From Tubiluchus corallicola (Eukaryota > Priapulida > Priapulimorpha > Priapulimorphida > Tubiluchidae): DNA of 64,000 nt. The stretch is taken from assembly GCA_030141605.1 (NCBI GenBank), contig JAQGDQ010000731.1, positions 1 to 64,000 of the forward strand, given 5' to 3'. Within the stretch, counting starts at the first letter, position 1, and each line of letters begins with the position of its first letter. Positions 33,511 to 58,645 of the stretch are shown piece by piece. A model generated the notes under the pieces. It did not search any database. It was not told the DNA's origin and saw only the letters and a program-made list of their open reading frames with translations. Position numbers and translations under genes: made by a program.

Positions 33511-36500
33511 CTTTGTGTATATTATTTGTATGCAATTGTACGCTTGGCTACCCATGCGTTTTTGATGCTTTAAGTGATATATTGTGAACCTGATGATCAC
33601 AACTTTTCCTGAACTTTTTCAGGTGTTTATTGAACAAACATAGTTCGATACTGCTCTTTTAATGCTTAGGTTCTAAAAATGTTCTGTGTCTTTATCATCT
33701 GTTTTTTTCTTCATAAAAATCCCACTGGTGTCACACTTTCTGAATGTTGGTGCACACGCTTTCAAAATCATCCGGATCTCTGCTGAAAATTTATGGCAGA
33801 AACCACCTCATTTTTTTCTTTGCACGCGGTTGAAAAGTCTACTATCCCGACTTTAATAGAAGCACTTTTGCAAGATGGTTATCTGGCAGCATCTCTCCCT
33901 GAGGTGGCTTTTGTTGAATGTAAGTTATAATTATCACATATATATATAAACGTTCTACGGAAAGGTCTACATGTGTTTGCATACTACTGTAAGCATACAT
34001 GTAAACTGTTTTCTGAAGGTTGTTTGGTAGGCACTTTTTCTTTGAAAATACTGTGACAAATGATATACAGTAACACACTTACACACATTAACCTAATTGT
34101 GCTGCTGAATTCATTACATACTTTATTGGGAAATTTGTTTTTCTTCAGTTGAGTGATTATTTGTCATCACCATCACCTTCCTCGCCACTGCAATAGCCTT
34201 TTGTCATTGTTTGATTGGTCGTCAGCCAATAGGTTTCTACAAAAAAATACCAAAATTAATATGAATATAAATAAGGTGCATATATACGAAGCTTGTGAAG
34301 CTGAACAGTTCACTAATCGCTAATAGCAATAAAAAGCCTGAAAGGTATGAACTAATCATTAGACACAATAAGCAATAAGCACTTTAATAGGCCTAGAAGA
34401 ACAAGGCATCTTCCCAATACCCAATTTTGAAAATGCCAGTAAAACAGACATGTATTACTGCTATAAAAAGGACAAAGGTCGGAAAGCGAGGCAGGAAAGC
34501 GATGAATAAATCTTTTATTTGTAACGATTATTTCACTAGCAAAACCAGCAAAAATACTAAATGATAATTTTGTCAAGTTTGAGTAAGCAGGTTTACTGAC
34601 TAGGTTTAGTATTGCTTAACTTCAGTCTCTAATAATTGTGACAATTCAAATAATCCCTTTAGAAAACGTGTGACGTTATAATCAAGACATATTTTATCTA
34701 CAAGTAAAACCTCATGGTCAATCAGCAAATTCTTGAAAATATAAAGACTGGCTTGTGAATGTAGTTTTATTAAAAGCGTAATCTAAGGGCAACACTAATT
34801 TTTTTTGCAGCAAGCACATGGTGGGTCAAAATAGAATCTATATTTTTCTGAAAACTTAAAACTTTGAAACACAGAAAAAAATATCTCGTGTCACAGTGTG
34901 TACAGTAATTATGAATTTATTGATAATTAGAAAGTGCATATGGTATAAAACAACTTTAAAACGTTCAGTACGGCAAAGAGGTAAAGGGTACATACGTTGT
35001 TTACACAAGTTTTAGTGTTGGTTATAAATAAACCCAATTCACGGACTGCCGTTATTATTCCTTTAAATCTTTTAATTTTTTGATCGAGGTAAGTTGTCTA
35101 CTGACGTATGCTTTGTGTCTTTCTTTTTTTGCATTCTTGCCAATATGCTCTGCTGTAATTTGCCACTTATTTCTGTTAAGTAGTTCGCAACATGTATAAT
35201 AACTTATCACTTCACATTTTGCAACATTCTTTCTTTGCAACAGCGTGATTTCCCGTAGTTAAACGTTTTTTCAATGTCATTCTGTTGTTGTTGATGTCGC
35301 CATGGTTGTTGACGTCTTTGTACGTCTTTGTCACTTGATCCTTGTTTTCTCGTTGTCATTCTAACAGTGCTACAGCTGCTTTTGCTGATTCCACTCGTTA
35401 AACCTCCTCCTTTACACCTACGAACTGGAATGTTGCAAAACTGATAAATTTTTTACTACATCGAGGACTTTGGCTTAGAAGGGGTTGAGATGTGCTAGTG
35501 ACCAGTACGGCATTCGTGGTGTGGTGTAAGATCTCTGGAGGGGTTTTGTTGGCGTGATATATGTTCGTGTGCGGCATTGGGTGCATGGTGTGGTGTTGTG
35601 GGGTGCTATGCTGTAGGTGTGGTGTGGTGTAGTGGGTAGTGTGGTGCAGGTAATAGTGTGTAATACAATTTTTTGTGGGGTTTTGCCATTTGAAATTATT
35701 TCCTTTAGGCAGATTCTTGTGTTGTTTATTAATTATTTGCAGAATGTGGCCAAAAATATGTAACTTCACACCTTCTGCTGTTCATACTTTCAAGATCGAT
35801 GAGAAATTCTAGTTCAGACTGCCCATTTTCACGTCGACAGACGGAACATAGAATTTTGCTGCCATGTACACTACTAGACAGTTCTAAAAGTTTAGTATAG
35901 AGTGCCATCTACGTGGCAGAACATAGAGCGCTGCTGCCATGCAGAACATAGAATATGCTGCCATCTGGCAGTAGAAAGCAAAACAAACTTCAGGTATAGT
36001 TTTATTATTTATGTAATACAACACAGTATACATATTTAGCATATGTTACACACAAAAAAATAATACAACAGAAAAAATAAAGAGAACAGAAATGACAATT
36101 GTTAACTTTATTCAGTTATACAGACAAATTTATTTTGACTCTTGTAACACAGGAAAAATCAAGTACATAGCAAAATAAGTTATTAATGAAGCAAAAACAA
36201 AAAAATAAAGTCATAAAAGAAAAAAAGAAAAACTATTGCAAAAACATTTTATTGCGTCTATTAATATTTTGCTACGTAATTGTTTGGTTGGTCAACAAAG
36301 TTAACTAATTGTTTGTTTGAACTAAATATCAGGAATTAATTTTGTGCTTACAGATCCACAATACATTTAAACAGTTTCATTTAAGTCTTTGTTTACTTTA
36401 TTTTTGCTTACAAAACTCTCTGCCAAAAACGAAACACTTTTATTACTGTTACATTTATTATTTTGTGAGTTTTATTGTGATATTTTACCTTTTATTACTG

Positions 36501-37141
36501 CTCAGCAAATACCGTTATAAATTTATACTAAAACAGCGCCATGCAGATGTATTTTAGTATAAAAGCCAAAATTCAGAGCTAAATGAGCTAGAATACAAGT
36601 TTTTTTTCAAGGCAGAACTTGAAAATGTGAATCAGAATAGACGTTTTATTAGGTAGAATTATTTTGAGAAATTTCACATCTCACAAAAACATATAAGGTA
36701 AGTGAATGTATTTGGTTTAAGTGAATGCTTCCATATTATGCAGGTTTTTATTGTCAAATAGTCTTTTCTACACAAACTACACAGGCTTTTATAGCATTGG
36801 TTTGTGGAATTACAGTGATGATTGAACAACACGTCTTTCATTTATATCTATTTAATTCAACATGCAATATTTTTGGCATAGCATGGATTTTGCCATCTGT
36901 CATTTAATTTAATAAGGTCTAAACTTTGTTCAAAATTTTGGCAATCATCTTCTGATCGATCATTAACTAAACATTCAATAGTGACAATCGTCTCGGGATT
37001 AAAGGATGGAATGTTTAGTAACTGAGTTTCGTGAGTATTCAATGTTAATTAATCGATAAGGGTTCAATAGTATTGGTAATTTACTCAATTTGAGTTTAAA
37101 CTTTCTTCAGTATCTTTTTTACAGAATTTCTGTTCATGCTT
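33511..37141. other. Non-coding region before the EGF-protease gene
   Basis: No gene recognised. A G/T-rich irregular repeat (GGTGTGGTGTGGTGTAG and kin) lies at 35515-35665, which makes an ORF on the minus strand that is only repeat. Short repeats of GGCAGAACATAGA and GCTGCCAT lie at 35840-35990. Confidence 0.5.
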
Positions 37142-37149
37142 TATATAAA
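37142..37149 (+). promoter_or_regulatory. Candidate TATA box of the EGF-protease gene
   Basis: TATATAAA, 45 bp before the ATG of the signal-peptide exon, would place the start near 37172 and give a leader of roughly 20-25 nt. A TTGCTTTAG at 37161-37170 could instead be an acceptor. Confidence 0.35.
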
Positions 37150-37194
37150 ACTATAATTGTATTGCTTTAGTGTCAAAACTGATTAGATGTCAAG

Positions 37195-50360
<13,166 letters not shown>

Positions 50361-50361
50361 A

Positions 50362-50367
50362 AATAAA
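50362..50367 (+). terminator. Polyadenylation signal AATAAA of the EGF-protease gene
   Basis: AATAAA one base after the TAG stop; other copies of AATAAAC follow in the repeat units. The 3' UTR would be very short. Confidence 0.45.
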
Positions 50368-50919
50368 CTTTACACGTTAAAGTATTTCACTAAGTCAGTG
50401 ATTTGTAACAGTGACAGATTACATAATAAAACTTTACTCGTTAATGTATTTCATTAAGACAATGTAACAGTGACGCTTTATATAATTAAACTTTACTCGT
50501 TAATGTATTTCACTAAGTCAATGATTAAATAAACTTTACTCGTTAATGTTTTTCACTAAGACAATAATTTGCAGCAGTGACACCTTATATAAATGAACTT
50601 TTTTCATTAATGTATTTCACTAAGACAATAATTTGTAGCAGTGAAACACCTTATATAAATAAACTTTACTCGTTAATGTATTTCACCAAGACAATGATCG
50701 GTAACAGTGATAATTTATATAATTTAGCTTCTAGAAAAACAGAAGAATAGCTTCTCCCCAACCAATAATTTAAAGTATCAAGCCACGAACCATTAATGTG
50801 TTGTTCATGGGCTGAATGATGGTTGGGTTCTTGCTTCAAACAGGAGTTACATGTCTTTTAATAAGGCAAATTAAAAGTTTTAATAAAGTTGTAGTGTTAT
50901 AACTATAATATGAGTACTA

Positions 50920-51400
50920 TTTTGGGTGGCCCATTTAAATGGTTCAAAGCTAATGAACTTTCTCTTAATGCAGATAAAACTAAAAGTGTCTACAACTTCA
51001 CCCAAATTCCGACCTTCTAATGATCGATGGTTCCCCTATTGAACGAATTTATTTTTTAGACACGTTACACGAAAATCTAGACTGGAATCCGCAGATTAGA
51101 ATTAATATGATTAGCCTGAAAATAGCCAATTACGTAGTAGTCGTTTCTGATTTCATACCACATATAACAAACTATGCTGCATTTTATGGGGCGCACTCCA
51201 TCCATTGAACATAGGATCTCTTTCTGTGCTCCTTTACGTAAGATTATTCGAATTTTTCATGGCTTACTTAAATTCACACCTCAAAGAATTCAACAAATGA
51301 TCATTGACGACTTCGTTAAATATAAGATAAGCATGTTCATGGACAAAACTAACTTTGAATCTCTGCCATCATTTTTTCGTTAATCCTGTTAATCGTTCTT
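50920..51400 (+). mobile_element. LINE reverse transcriptase, C-terminal fragment
   Basis: The plus-strand translation gives KWFKANELSLNADKTKSV, the usual W-x-x-x-N-x-L-x-L-N-x-x-K-T block. After a stop come IDGSPIERI and HENLDWNPQIRIN (as L-x-W-x-x-H/Q-I), then DDFVKYKISMFM and ESLPSFF, as in the C-termini of CR1/L2-like elements. Several frameshifts and stops are present, so it is dead. Confidence 0.8.
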
Positions 51401-52689
51401 AAATTGATATTAAAGTTTGAGTATGTATAGTGACAGGCTGACCCATAGTGTATTTCTGTTCATAAATGAATATATATATTTTTCGATGTACTAATTGCAA
51501 TCTGATATTTATTCTCATCCACATCATTTCACTAACATAATCTTATTAATTCCGATCTCCTACACTCTCTACTATCATTCCATTGTTTTCACCTTCCTTC
51601 TTGAACACCCTTACACCTGCACCATTATGTGCGTAAAGTCACACAGGTAATGCTTCTGACTATAATGCACGAGTAACAATTTATATAAATGACCTTGTTT
51701 CTTTGACGTCTAATCGTATTCTGTAACTGAACTACGACATAAATTTGCAACGTAAACAACATCATCTGTGATGAATTAAGATATCGCCGAGATATAAGAA
51801 ACTGACATACCTTATTTCTCAGTTTTGTAATCTTTATTGTAAATGTTTGGAGAGCATTTAAGGAAGCGGTGTTCAGTATTTCTTGTTAACGTATATAAGT
51901 GCGTATATAAAGGGTTACTCACCCGACGACCAATTAGTCTTTCGCAACCCTTTCTCCTGCACCTATTGCACTTATTTTTAATTACTTGTAATTTTTAAAA
52001 TGTTAATGCATGCAAACTTGTAAATTTGTAAAGTAATTTTTTGTACCACAAAATTAGCAAAACAAAACAAACAATGAACACAATTGTAAAATTTGACTAA
52101 AGAGACTTCATAGTTTTATCAATAAGACTGGTATCAATTAGCACCCGTTCTAAATGTAATGTGATTTACACTATGGCCAGGAAACATTCATTAATTATTT
52201 TGTGTCAAAAAATTGATTATTTTAATACAACTATTATTCGTTTGAAGCTTAACAATGGCATTAAATAGTAAAACAGATTTCGATATAACTGTAAAAACAT
52301 TTGCTTTGAAAAACATTTTTATCTCAAAAGACATACGAAGAAAAAAATCACTGGATGTAACGATACGTGATGATGACACTAGTGAGTAAACCCATATAAC
52401 AATAGTTTACATGGGACCTAACGTAGTAGAAACTCTATTCTTTGTATGAGTTGCTAGTTTATTGCTTTCATAAGATAACATTATCATATTGCAGTTTCAT
52501 TGAATAAATTTAACATGATTCTAATTACACTTGAAAGCACTTAATGCTTATTAAGTCAGGTTCACACTGGCCTTAAAAGGTCTCATGTTAATTTTTTGTT
52601 TTTCTAACAAATGCTAAATGTTTTGGGCTTTAATATTCTAGCATCAAATTGTCAAGAAAATGTTTAGGAATACTAGAAATCAAATTTTA
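51401..52689. other. Non-coding stretch, nothing recognised
   Basis: Short frames only (for example 52191-52379, minus) without support. Confidence 0.45.
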
Positions 52690-52880
52690 AAAGCCCGTGC
52701 CCACTTTTCTGTCTAGAAACTAATACTACGATTGAGAAGAACTTGTGTTTTCAAACTCCTAGTATCTCATGACAGAAACCATTTTGCTTTCGTTGTTTTT
52801 TCTGTTGCCAAGTCTAGATCTTCGTCTGGGTGAGCCATCGACTGGACTTATACACCTTTCGTACAGTTGCTAAGTAGTAG
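52690..52880 (+). mobile_element. Dispersed element family B, copy B4 (partial)
   Basis: CCCACTTTTCTGTCTAGAAA, CATTTTGCTTTCGTTG, TCTAGATCTTCGTCTGG and AGCCATCGACTGGA match the left half of B2/B3 and the right half of the reversed B1. Confidence 0.65.
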
Positions 52881-53345
52881 TACTTAGGTATCTTTGATAC
52901 ACTGTGCGGGATTTCTTTTAGTAAAAAAATTGGTGACAAATTTTTTAGCTAATTATTTCTTATAACAATTACCATTAATTCCTCTTTTATCTGCAATAAA
53001 AAATTATAAAATGTGCTTGTTATACTTTATATAAAAGCTTATCAATATTATAATGGCTGTCAAGTTTAGCGACTAAGACCCAGACATTATTTTGTTCGAT
53101 TTATTTTATGTTAACCTTTGGTTCCATTCTTTGAATGACTGCGAATGTAAATAACGCCACCTAGAGCATTTATACCAATTACTGTTTACAGTTGTGCTAT
53201 ATGTTTGTTTAGAATTCGAAGTGTACAACATCTTTGTGCTGTGACCACCTTTACCAAAATTTACATTCAAATCTGACAAAACAAAAATACAGGTCATCAA
53301 ACACAAAAAAATGTTAGACTAGCGAAATTGAACTAATAAGGATCG
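52881..53345. other. Non-coding stretch, nothing recognised
   Basis: No gene supported. Confidence 0.4.
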
Positions 53346-53347
53346 TA

Positions 53348-53351
53348 ATGA

Positions 53352-53423
<72 letters not shown>

Positions 53424-53455
53424 CATCATCATCATCATCATCATCATCATTATTA
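53348..53455. repeat. (ATT)n(ATC)n microsatellite
   Basis: About 25 ATT units followed by about 9 ATC units. Confidence 0.95.
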
Positions 53456-53939
53456 TCTTGCTCTGTTGCAAATGTAGTGGTCGTGAAAAAGGCCTGGAAT
53501 TGCGTCACAGCCATGGTTATTATCAGTGATCGCCGCCATTGTGGAGGAGAGTGAGATTTGTCTACAAACGAAATTCTGTTATACCTTTATTATTATTACT
53601 TTTTTTTGTTTTAAACTTTCATTGAGACTTAAAAACTTATCGATGTAAATACTCAGGAAAAACGGTACCAATTATCTCGGCGTTCAAGCAGGACAAATAA
53701 ATGATAGTACAAAATGTAAAACTAAAAGTATGTAAATTTTAACATTATAAACAGATGAGTAAGAATATATAAGCGGCTGTCAAAACTTTTTTTACAATAA
53801 AAATAATAATTATCATTTAGTAACAAAAACTGTAAAACCTAAATGCGTTTATTTAGAGAGTAGACCAGAAATTGATGACAACAGATTTGTAGTCACTAAA
53901 TCTAATATTGCAGCAGTTGCAGATAAATGATAGATAAAT

Positions 53940-54456
53940 TGTAATCTCTCTGTCACGTCCAAGTGATAACTGGGCATCTTTGCTCTTGATCTTTCTGTCA
54001 CGTCCAAGTGATAATCGGGCATCTCTGTTCTTGACCTCTCTGTCACGTCCAAGTGATAATCGGGCATCTCTGCTCTTGATCTCTCTGTCACGTCCATGTG
54101 ATAACTGGGCATCTCTGCTCTTGATCTCTCTGTCATGTCCATGTGATAACTGGGCATCTCTGGCTCTTGATCTCTCTGTCATGTCCAAGTGATAACCGGG
54201 CATCTCTGGCTCTTGATCTCTCTGTCACGTCCAAGTGATAACTGGGCATCTCTGCTCTTGATCTCTCTGTCATGTCCAAGTGATAACCGGGCATCTCTGC
54301 TCTTGATCTCTCTGTCATGTCCATGTGATAACTGGCATCTCTGCTCTTGATCTCTCTGTCACGTCCAAGTGATAACCGGGCATCTCTGCTCTTGATCTCT
54401 CTGTCACGTCCAAGTGATTACTGGGCTTGTGTGCTCTTGATCTCTCTGTCGCGTCC
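53940..54456. repeat. 45-bp minisatellite upstream of the 9-finger zinc-finger gene
   Basis: About 11-12 units of TCTCTGTCACGTCCAAGTGA, TAACTGGGCATCTCTGCTCT, TGATC. Units differ at few sites and include CpG (CACGTCC), unusual for the region. It ends about 95 bp before the acceptor at 54552, so it is likely in an intron or promoter. Confidence 0.95.
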
Positions 54457-54578
54457 AGTGTGTTTTGTAGATGTTTGTAAAATGCATGTTATTAACAAGG
54501 TTAGGAAACTGTTTTGTATGCTAACTAATTTTTATCATATAACTTTTTGCAGAATTTTGCATTGCAAAGTTGTTAAAA

Positions 54579-55970
54579 ATGGATCAGGAAGTGACATTGG
54601 ACACAACATCTGTGAAAGTTAAATCTGACATTGTAGTAAACGTGTCAAAGGACTCCACTGACAGCAAAACAGCAGATGATAATGTAGAAAATAACAACAC
54701 GCAAGTAAAAACTGAAGATGATATTTCAACAACTATTATAGAAAGTAGTGAAGCAGCAGATTGCAGATTTGAAAGTAATGAAATTTTTGTAAAAACTGAA
54801 CATGGCGTATTTGCTGAAAATATTATGGAAAATAGTGATGTTTGTAAAGCATTTTACACTATGAATAAGCCACCTAATCTTATGAACAAGAAAACTGATT
54901 ATAATCGCTTAGCAAATTCTTCAACCAATTGCTTGGAAGATGAAACAACTTATGCAAGTGTTTCAGTTGATGCCTTGGAAAGTTGTTCACAAGGTTCAAT
55001 GACTGATTGTCTATTAGCTGTAACAGAACGTGAATGTTTATCTCAATCAGTAGAAAATGTTCAAAATTGTTTGCCATGCAAAAGTGAGGTTTGTGATTCT
55101 GCTTCTGAATGCCATCAGAATGAGATGTTTTTCAATCATTCAGATTTGACTGGATCATACAATCTCACTTCAGATGTACAAACAACAAATTCACCATGTC
55201 AGCCTTATAAGTGCAGTCATTGTGCTTCTTTATTTCTTCGATCAAGTGATTTCAAAGAGCATCAAAGAATTCACATGGAAGATAAGCCCTTCAAGTGTAC
55301 TCAGTGTGATGCTTCTTTTGCTCGGTTTCGTGAATTGAAATTGCACATGAGGTCTCACACTGGGGAAAAACCTTTTCCATGCACACAGTGCAATGCTGCT
55401 TTTGCTCGAAGACCTTATTTAAAACGACATATGATAACACACTCAGGTGAAAAACCTTTTAAGTGTACATGGTGTTCTAGTGCTTTTGGTATTCCTAGTA
55501 AGTTGAAAGAACATATAAGAAATCATACAGGCGAAAGACTTTTCAGATGCACGTGGTGTGATGCTAGTTTTACTCGCTCACATTATTTAAAGAATCACGT
55601 GAGGATACATACAGGCGAAAGACCATTTAAGTGCACATACTGTGATGCTGCATTTACACAACATCATGGTTTGAAGCAGCATCTGAGGAGACATACTGGG
55701 GAAAAACCATTCAAGTGTACTCTGTGTGATGCTGTTTTTGCTAGTACCCATAGTCTCAAGTGTCACATGAGGTGTCATTCAGGAGAAAAACCATTCAAGT
55801 GCACGCAATGTAATGCTGCTTTTGCTCAGCCTAGTAATTTGAAAGAGCATATAAAAATTCATACAGGGGAAAAACCTTATAAGTGTACTCTGTGCTCTGC
55901 CAGTTTTTCTCACTCTAACAGTTTGAAACGGCATGTTAAGAGTCATACAAGAAAAACTTTTAAGAAATAG
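54579..55970 (+). CDS. C2H2 zinc-finger protein with 9 fingers
   Basis: Predicted nuclear protein of 463 residues. The start is the MDQ ATG at 54579; the frame runs three codons further only from TTG, and an acceptor CTTTTTGCAG ends at 54552. The N-terminus (MDQEVTLDTTSVKVKSD) aligns without gaps to the two copies at 2043 and 11075, with Lys13 conserved although Glu15 is Lys here. Two more VKTE motifs follow at Lys44 and Lys72. Residues 80-210 are a low-complexity acidic and Ser/Thr-rich stretch with many cysteines. Nine regular fingers fill residues 212-458, with mostly TGEKPF linkers and varied helix +6 residues (Glu, Leu, Arg, Asn, Gln, Cys). It lies between the two convergent protease genes. 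Confidence 0.9.
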   Translation: MDQEVTLDTTSVKVKSDIVVNVSKDSTDSKTADDNVENNNTQVKTEDDISTTIIESSEAADCRFESNEIFVKTEHGVFAENIMENSDVCKAFYTMNKPPNLMNKKTDYNRLANSSTNCLEDETTYASVSVDALESCSQGSMTDCLLAVTERECLSQSVENVQNCLPCKSEVCDSASECHQNEMFFNHSDLTGSYNLTSDVQTTNSPCQPYKCSHCASLFLRSSDFKEHQRIHMEDKPFKCTQCDASFARFRELKLHMRSHTGEKPFPCTQCNAAFARRPYLKRHMITHSGEKPFKCTWCSSAFGIPSKLKEHIRNHTGERLFRCTWCDASFTRSHYLKNHVRIHTGERPFKCTYCDAAFTQHHGLKQHLRRHTGEKPFKCTLCDAVFASTHSLKCHMRCHSGEKPFKCTQCNAAFAQPSNLKEHIKIHTGEKPYKCTLCSASFSHSNSLKRHVKSHTRKTFKK

Positions 55971-56225
55971 TCTTGGCTTTAAAATGGCTAATGATTCAGC
56001 AAATTTTTGTAAGAAAAGTTGTGAAATCGAGGCATAATATTTCTAATTCTGACTTTAAGAAAGGTCAATTTCCTTTACCACATGGTGGAGTTTGATCAAT
56101 TTGCTGTTGTTTAAGCTTTTCCCTGATAATTAACTGTCATATAGACGTTTGCTACATAGACAAATAATGTACTTTACAACGAAAAGATTAGAATAATGAT
56201 TGGATGAAGAAGTTCATATTCTGAT

Positions 56226-56950
56226 GGGGGACAGGACGTTTGGGGGAGCAATTTAGGCGCAAGACACTTGGCCACCAGAATCCCCGCATGCTGTGTTTGT
56301 GTGCAAAAAGTGTCTTTGTTACACTGCTAAACATGATGTCTACGGCTTATTAGGTAAACCCTTTTCAACTTGTTAGTTACAAGCTAATTTTTGAAATTTA
56401 CCTAGAGTTTTTGTAAGGGCGTAAATGATTGATTTTGTGAATATGATCGTCTAATTGACAGTAAAAATAACTAAAACATTCACCATGCTGCTGAACGCAG
56501 ATGGAAATCATGCGTGTCACAAGAGTTGCCATGAAGAAGCTTCATTATGAAAGTTTTAATTATATATTAAGCATTTTCTCTCATTAATTAATCAACTTTC
56601 TTTCCAATAGGTAGCTGGTATGGACAACTTAACTTAAAGTATACCTGACACTTGATGAATAGTTACACGTTAATGTTAGGTTATCATCGCCTCGAGTGGA
56701 ATAATTACTGCTAATGATGTACAAATAAATCTCGCTGTTCATGTTACTGACATTTCTCAATTGTCCATTTTGAAAACTTCATTCCACTAATGGTAGAGAA
56801 AGTGCAGAAAGGCAATTAACTGCTTTTAATTGTGTTATTAGACATTATGAGAGTTGGAACATTTAGTACAATATCAAATTTTGCTGGTGCCCAAATGTCT
56901 CGTGCCGAAATGTCCCGTGTCCAAATGTCTCGGGGCCCAAATGTCATGTA
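56226..56950. mobile_element. Candidate element with inverted GACATTTGG-rich ends
   Basis: Left block 56226-56278 ends GGCGCAAGACACTTGGCCAC+CAG. The right block 56884-56950, read on the minus strand, ends GGCACGAGACATTTGGGCAC+CAG, with 19 of 23 bases alike. Each block is made of short GC-rich units around GACATTTGG. The roughly 600-bp interior is AT-rich and non-coding. This fits a non-autonomous DNA transposon. Confidence 0.55.
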
Positions 56951-58242
56951 CCCTTGGATTGGGAAACTAATTCTTAATATAAAAATAATTTACCAACATC
57001 CGCCTAAGCAAAAACATGGCTTTTATTCAGACACAAACATGAGTAATTCTGTCACGATTATGCAACAAAAAATAAATGAAAATACATCACAAAAAATGCA
57101 AAATACAAAAATCGACAATGTGACAAGTAGACAAGAAAAATACTAAATTTGAAACTTACATATTGTGTGATACAAAGCTAAATGACGGAAAAAAGGAAAA
57201 GTTATGTTACTCCAACACAATTCTTTCTCTGACCAATGGTTTTGATATGTTGCATAAGTTGTGTCTGAATAAAAACCATGGCTTTGCTTAAATGGGTGTT
57301 GGCAGTCATTTTTATTATTAAGAGTCCATATTGTTTGAAAGAGAGTCCATAATTGTTAAACATAGCCTTTTTCTGATTTTTTTTGTAAAAAGACACTAAA
57401 TAAATCTGTATCAAATTATTATGATTAAGAACAAAATTAATGTTTTTTTGTTGCTGAATTTATATTATTAATGTATGCTGTTGGCACTAAAATTCAGTGG
57501 TTTCTGACTTTGTTTTGGGGGAATATGCATATAAAAGCAGTACTATATTAATTTTGCATATTTTTTACTTAACTTTATAGGAAAACCAGACCTTTCATTG
57601 ATTCATATTAATTTACTGTCTTAGGATATACATTTTCTTGCCAATAAACCCACTTGGCAATTGTTTCTTGTAATAGAGAATATTATTTTTATATTTCGAT
57701 TGCACATTTCTATTAACTTTTTTCTTTAGTCTTATATTTCCATTATGTAGTTACTATTAAGCCTATATACTATACTATACGCCTACATTTTATTAGCGTT
57801 ATCAGACTTTAGGATCGCTTTCATGTATTTTATGGAAAATTTTGAGACATTTCTTGTTATCATTCAATTGTATATTGTTCACTGTGTCACATCTGCTAGC
57901 TTTGAATGTATATGTCTTTATTTATATGTATTTGTATATATGTATATCTATTTGTGTTTCGTATAAATTTATATTACTTAATTACTATGATACATTGTTC
58001 TCTAAACTGTAGCATTATACAAAAAGCACAAACAGTAAACATTTAACAAGGAGAATAATTCGAGAACAATAAGAATTTATTTTATTTAAAGCTTTTTAAA
58101 AATACGTTGTGCAAAATTTTAGGCAATCAAAGATATTATTTGCCTTTAGAAAGTGACACTCATAGCAGAAGTGGTGAGACAATTTTTTCTTAAAATTATA
58201 AGACAATACCTGAAAGTTCTTTTTTATTATTTACTTTGATTT
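56951..58242. other. Non-coding AT-rich stretch
   Basis: No gene recognised. A short phrase (CAAAAACATGGCTTTTATTC, 57008) recurs inverted near 57270 (CAGACACAAC-type partner), hinting at a small palindromic duplication. Confidence 0.4.
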
Positions 58243-58248
58243 TTTATT
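58243..58248 (-). terminator. Polyadenylation signal overlapping the stop codon of the protease paralogue
   Basis: On the minus strand the stop TGA is followed by ATAAA, so AATAAA starts at the last base of the stop codon. Confidence 0.45.
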
Positions 58249-58547
58249 CATTTAATCATTAAAAAACTCGTAGACAATATTGTAATTATAGAGATCGCTG
58301 TTGTGTCATGTCCTAGAGCTCCTTCAGATGTTACAGGGGCGACAAAACCTTCGTCTCCAAACGTATTCCTTGAATAAGCCCGCTGAATATTAATCCACGT
58401 TAAATAATAGCTAATTCTTGCTGCCACAACGACTGAACGTTCATTATATCGTGGCTGACCGTCCTGTAGAAAATAAGTAGTGCCTTGAAAAATGCCAACA
58501 ACTTCCAGAGTTAGTGGGTTTAATAAAAACGGTGCACCAGAATCGCC
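58248..58547 (-). CDS. Paralogue last exon: catalytic Ser
   Basis: Begins GDSGAPFLLN after CTGTAG, includes ISYYLTWI, and ends with a 45-residue tail. Phase 0 start. A polyadenylation signal touches the stop. Confidence 0.85.
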   Translation of the reverse strand, partial: GDSGAPFLLNPLTLEVVGIFQGTTYFLQDGQPRYNERSVVVAARISYYLTWINIQRAYSRNTFGDEGFVAPVTSEGALGHDTTAISIITILSTSFLMIK

Positions 58548-58609
58548 CTACAGAAAGAATATAAATAAATAAATATATATATATATATATAATAAATTTA
58601 TATATAAGC

Positions 58610-58645
<36 letters not shown>

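Noticed and set aside
53849-54324. Minus-strand frames of 60-116 residues with an MTERSRAEMP-like unit
   Set aside because: They only follow the 45-bp minisatellite; no flanking coding sequence.
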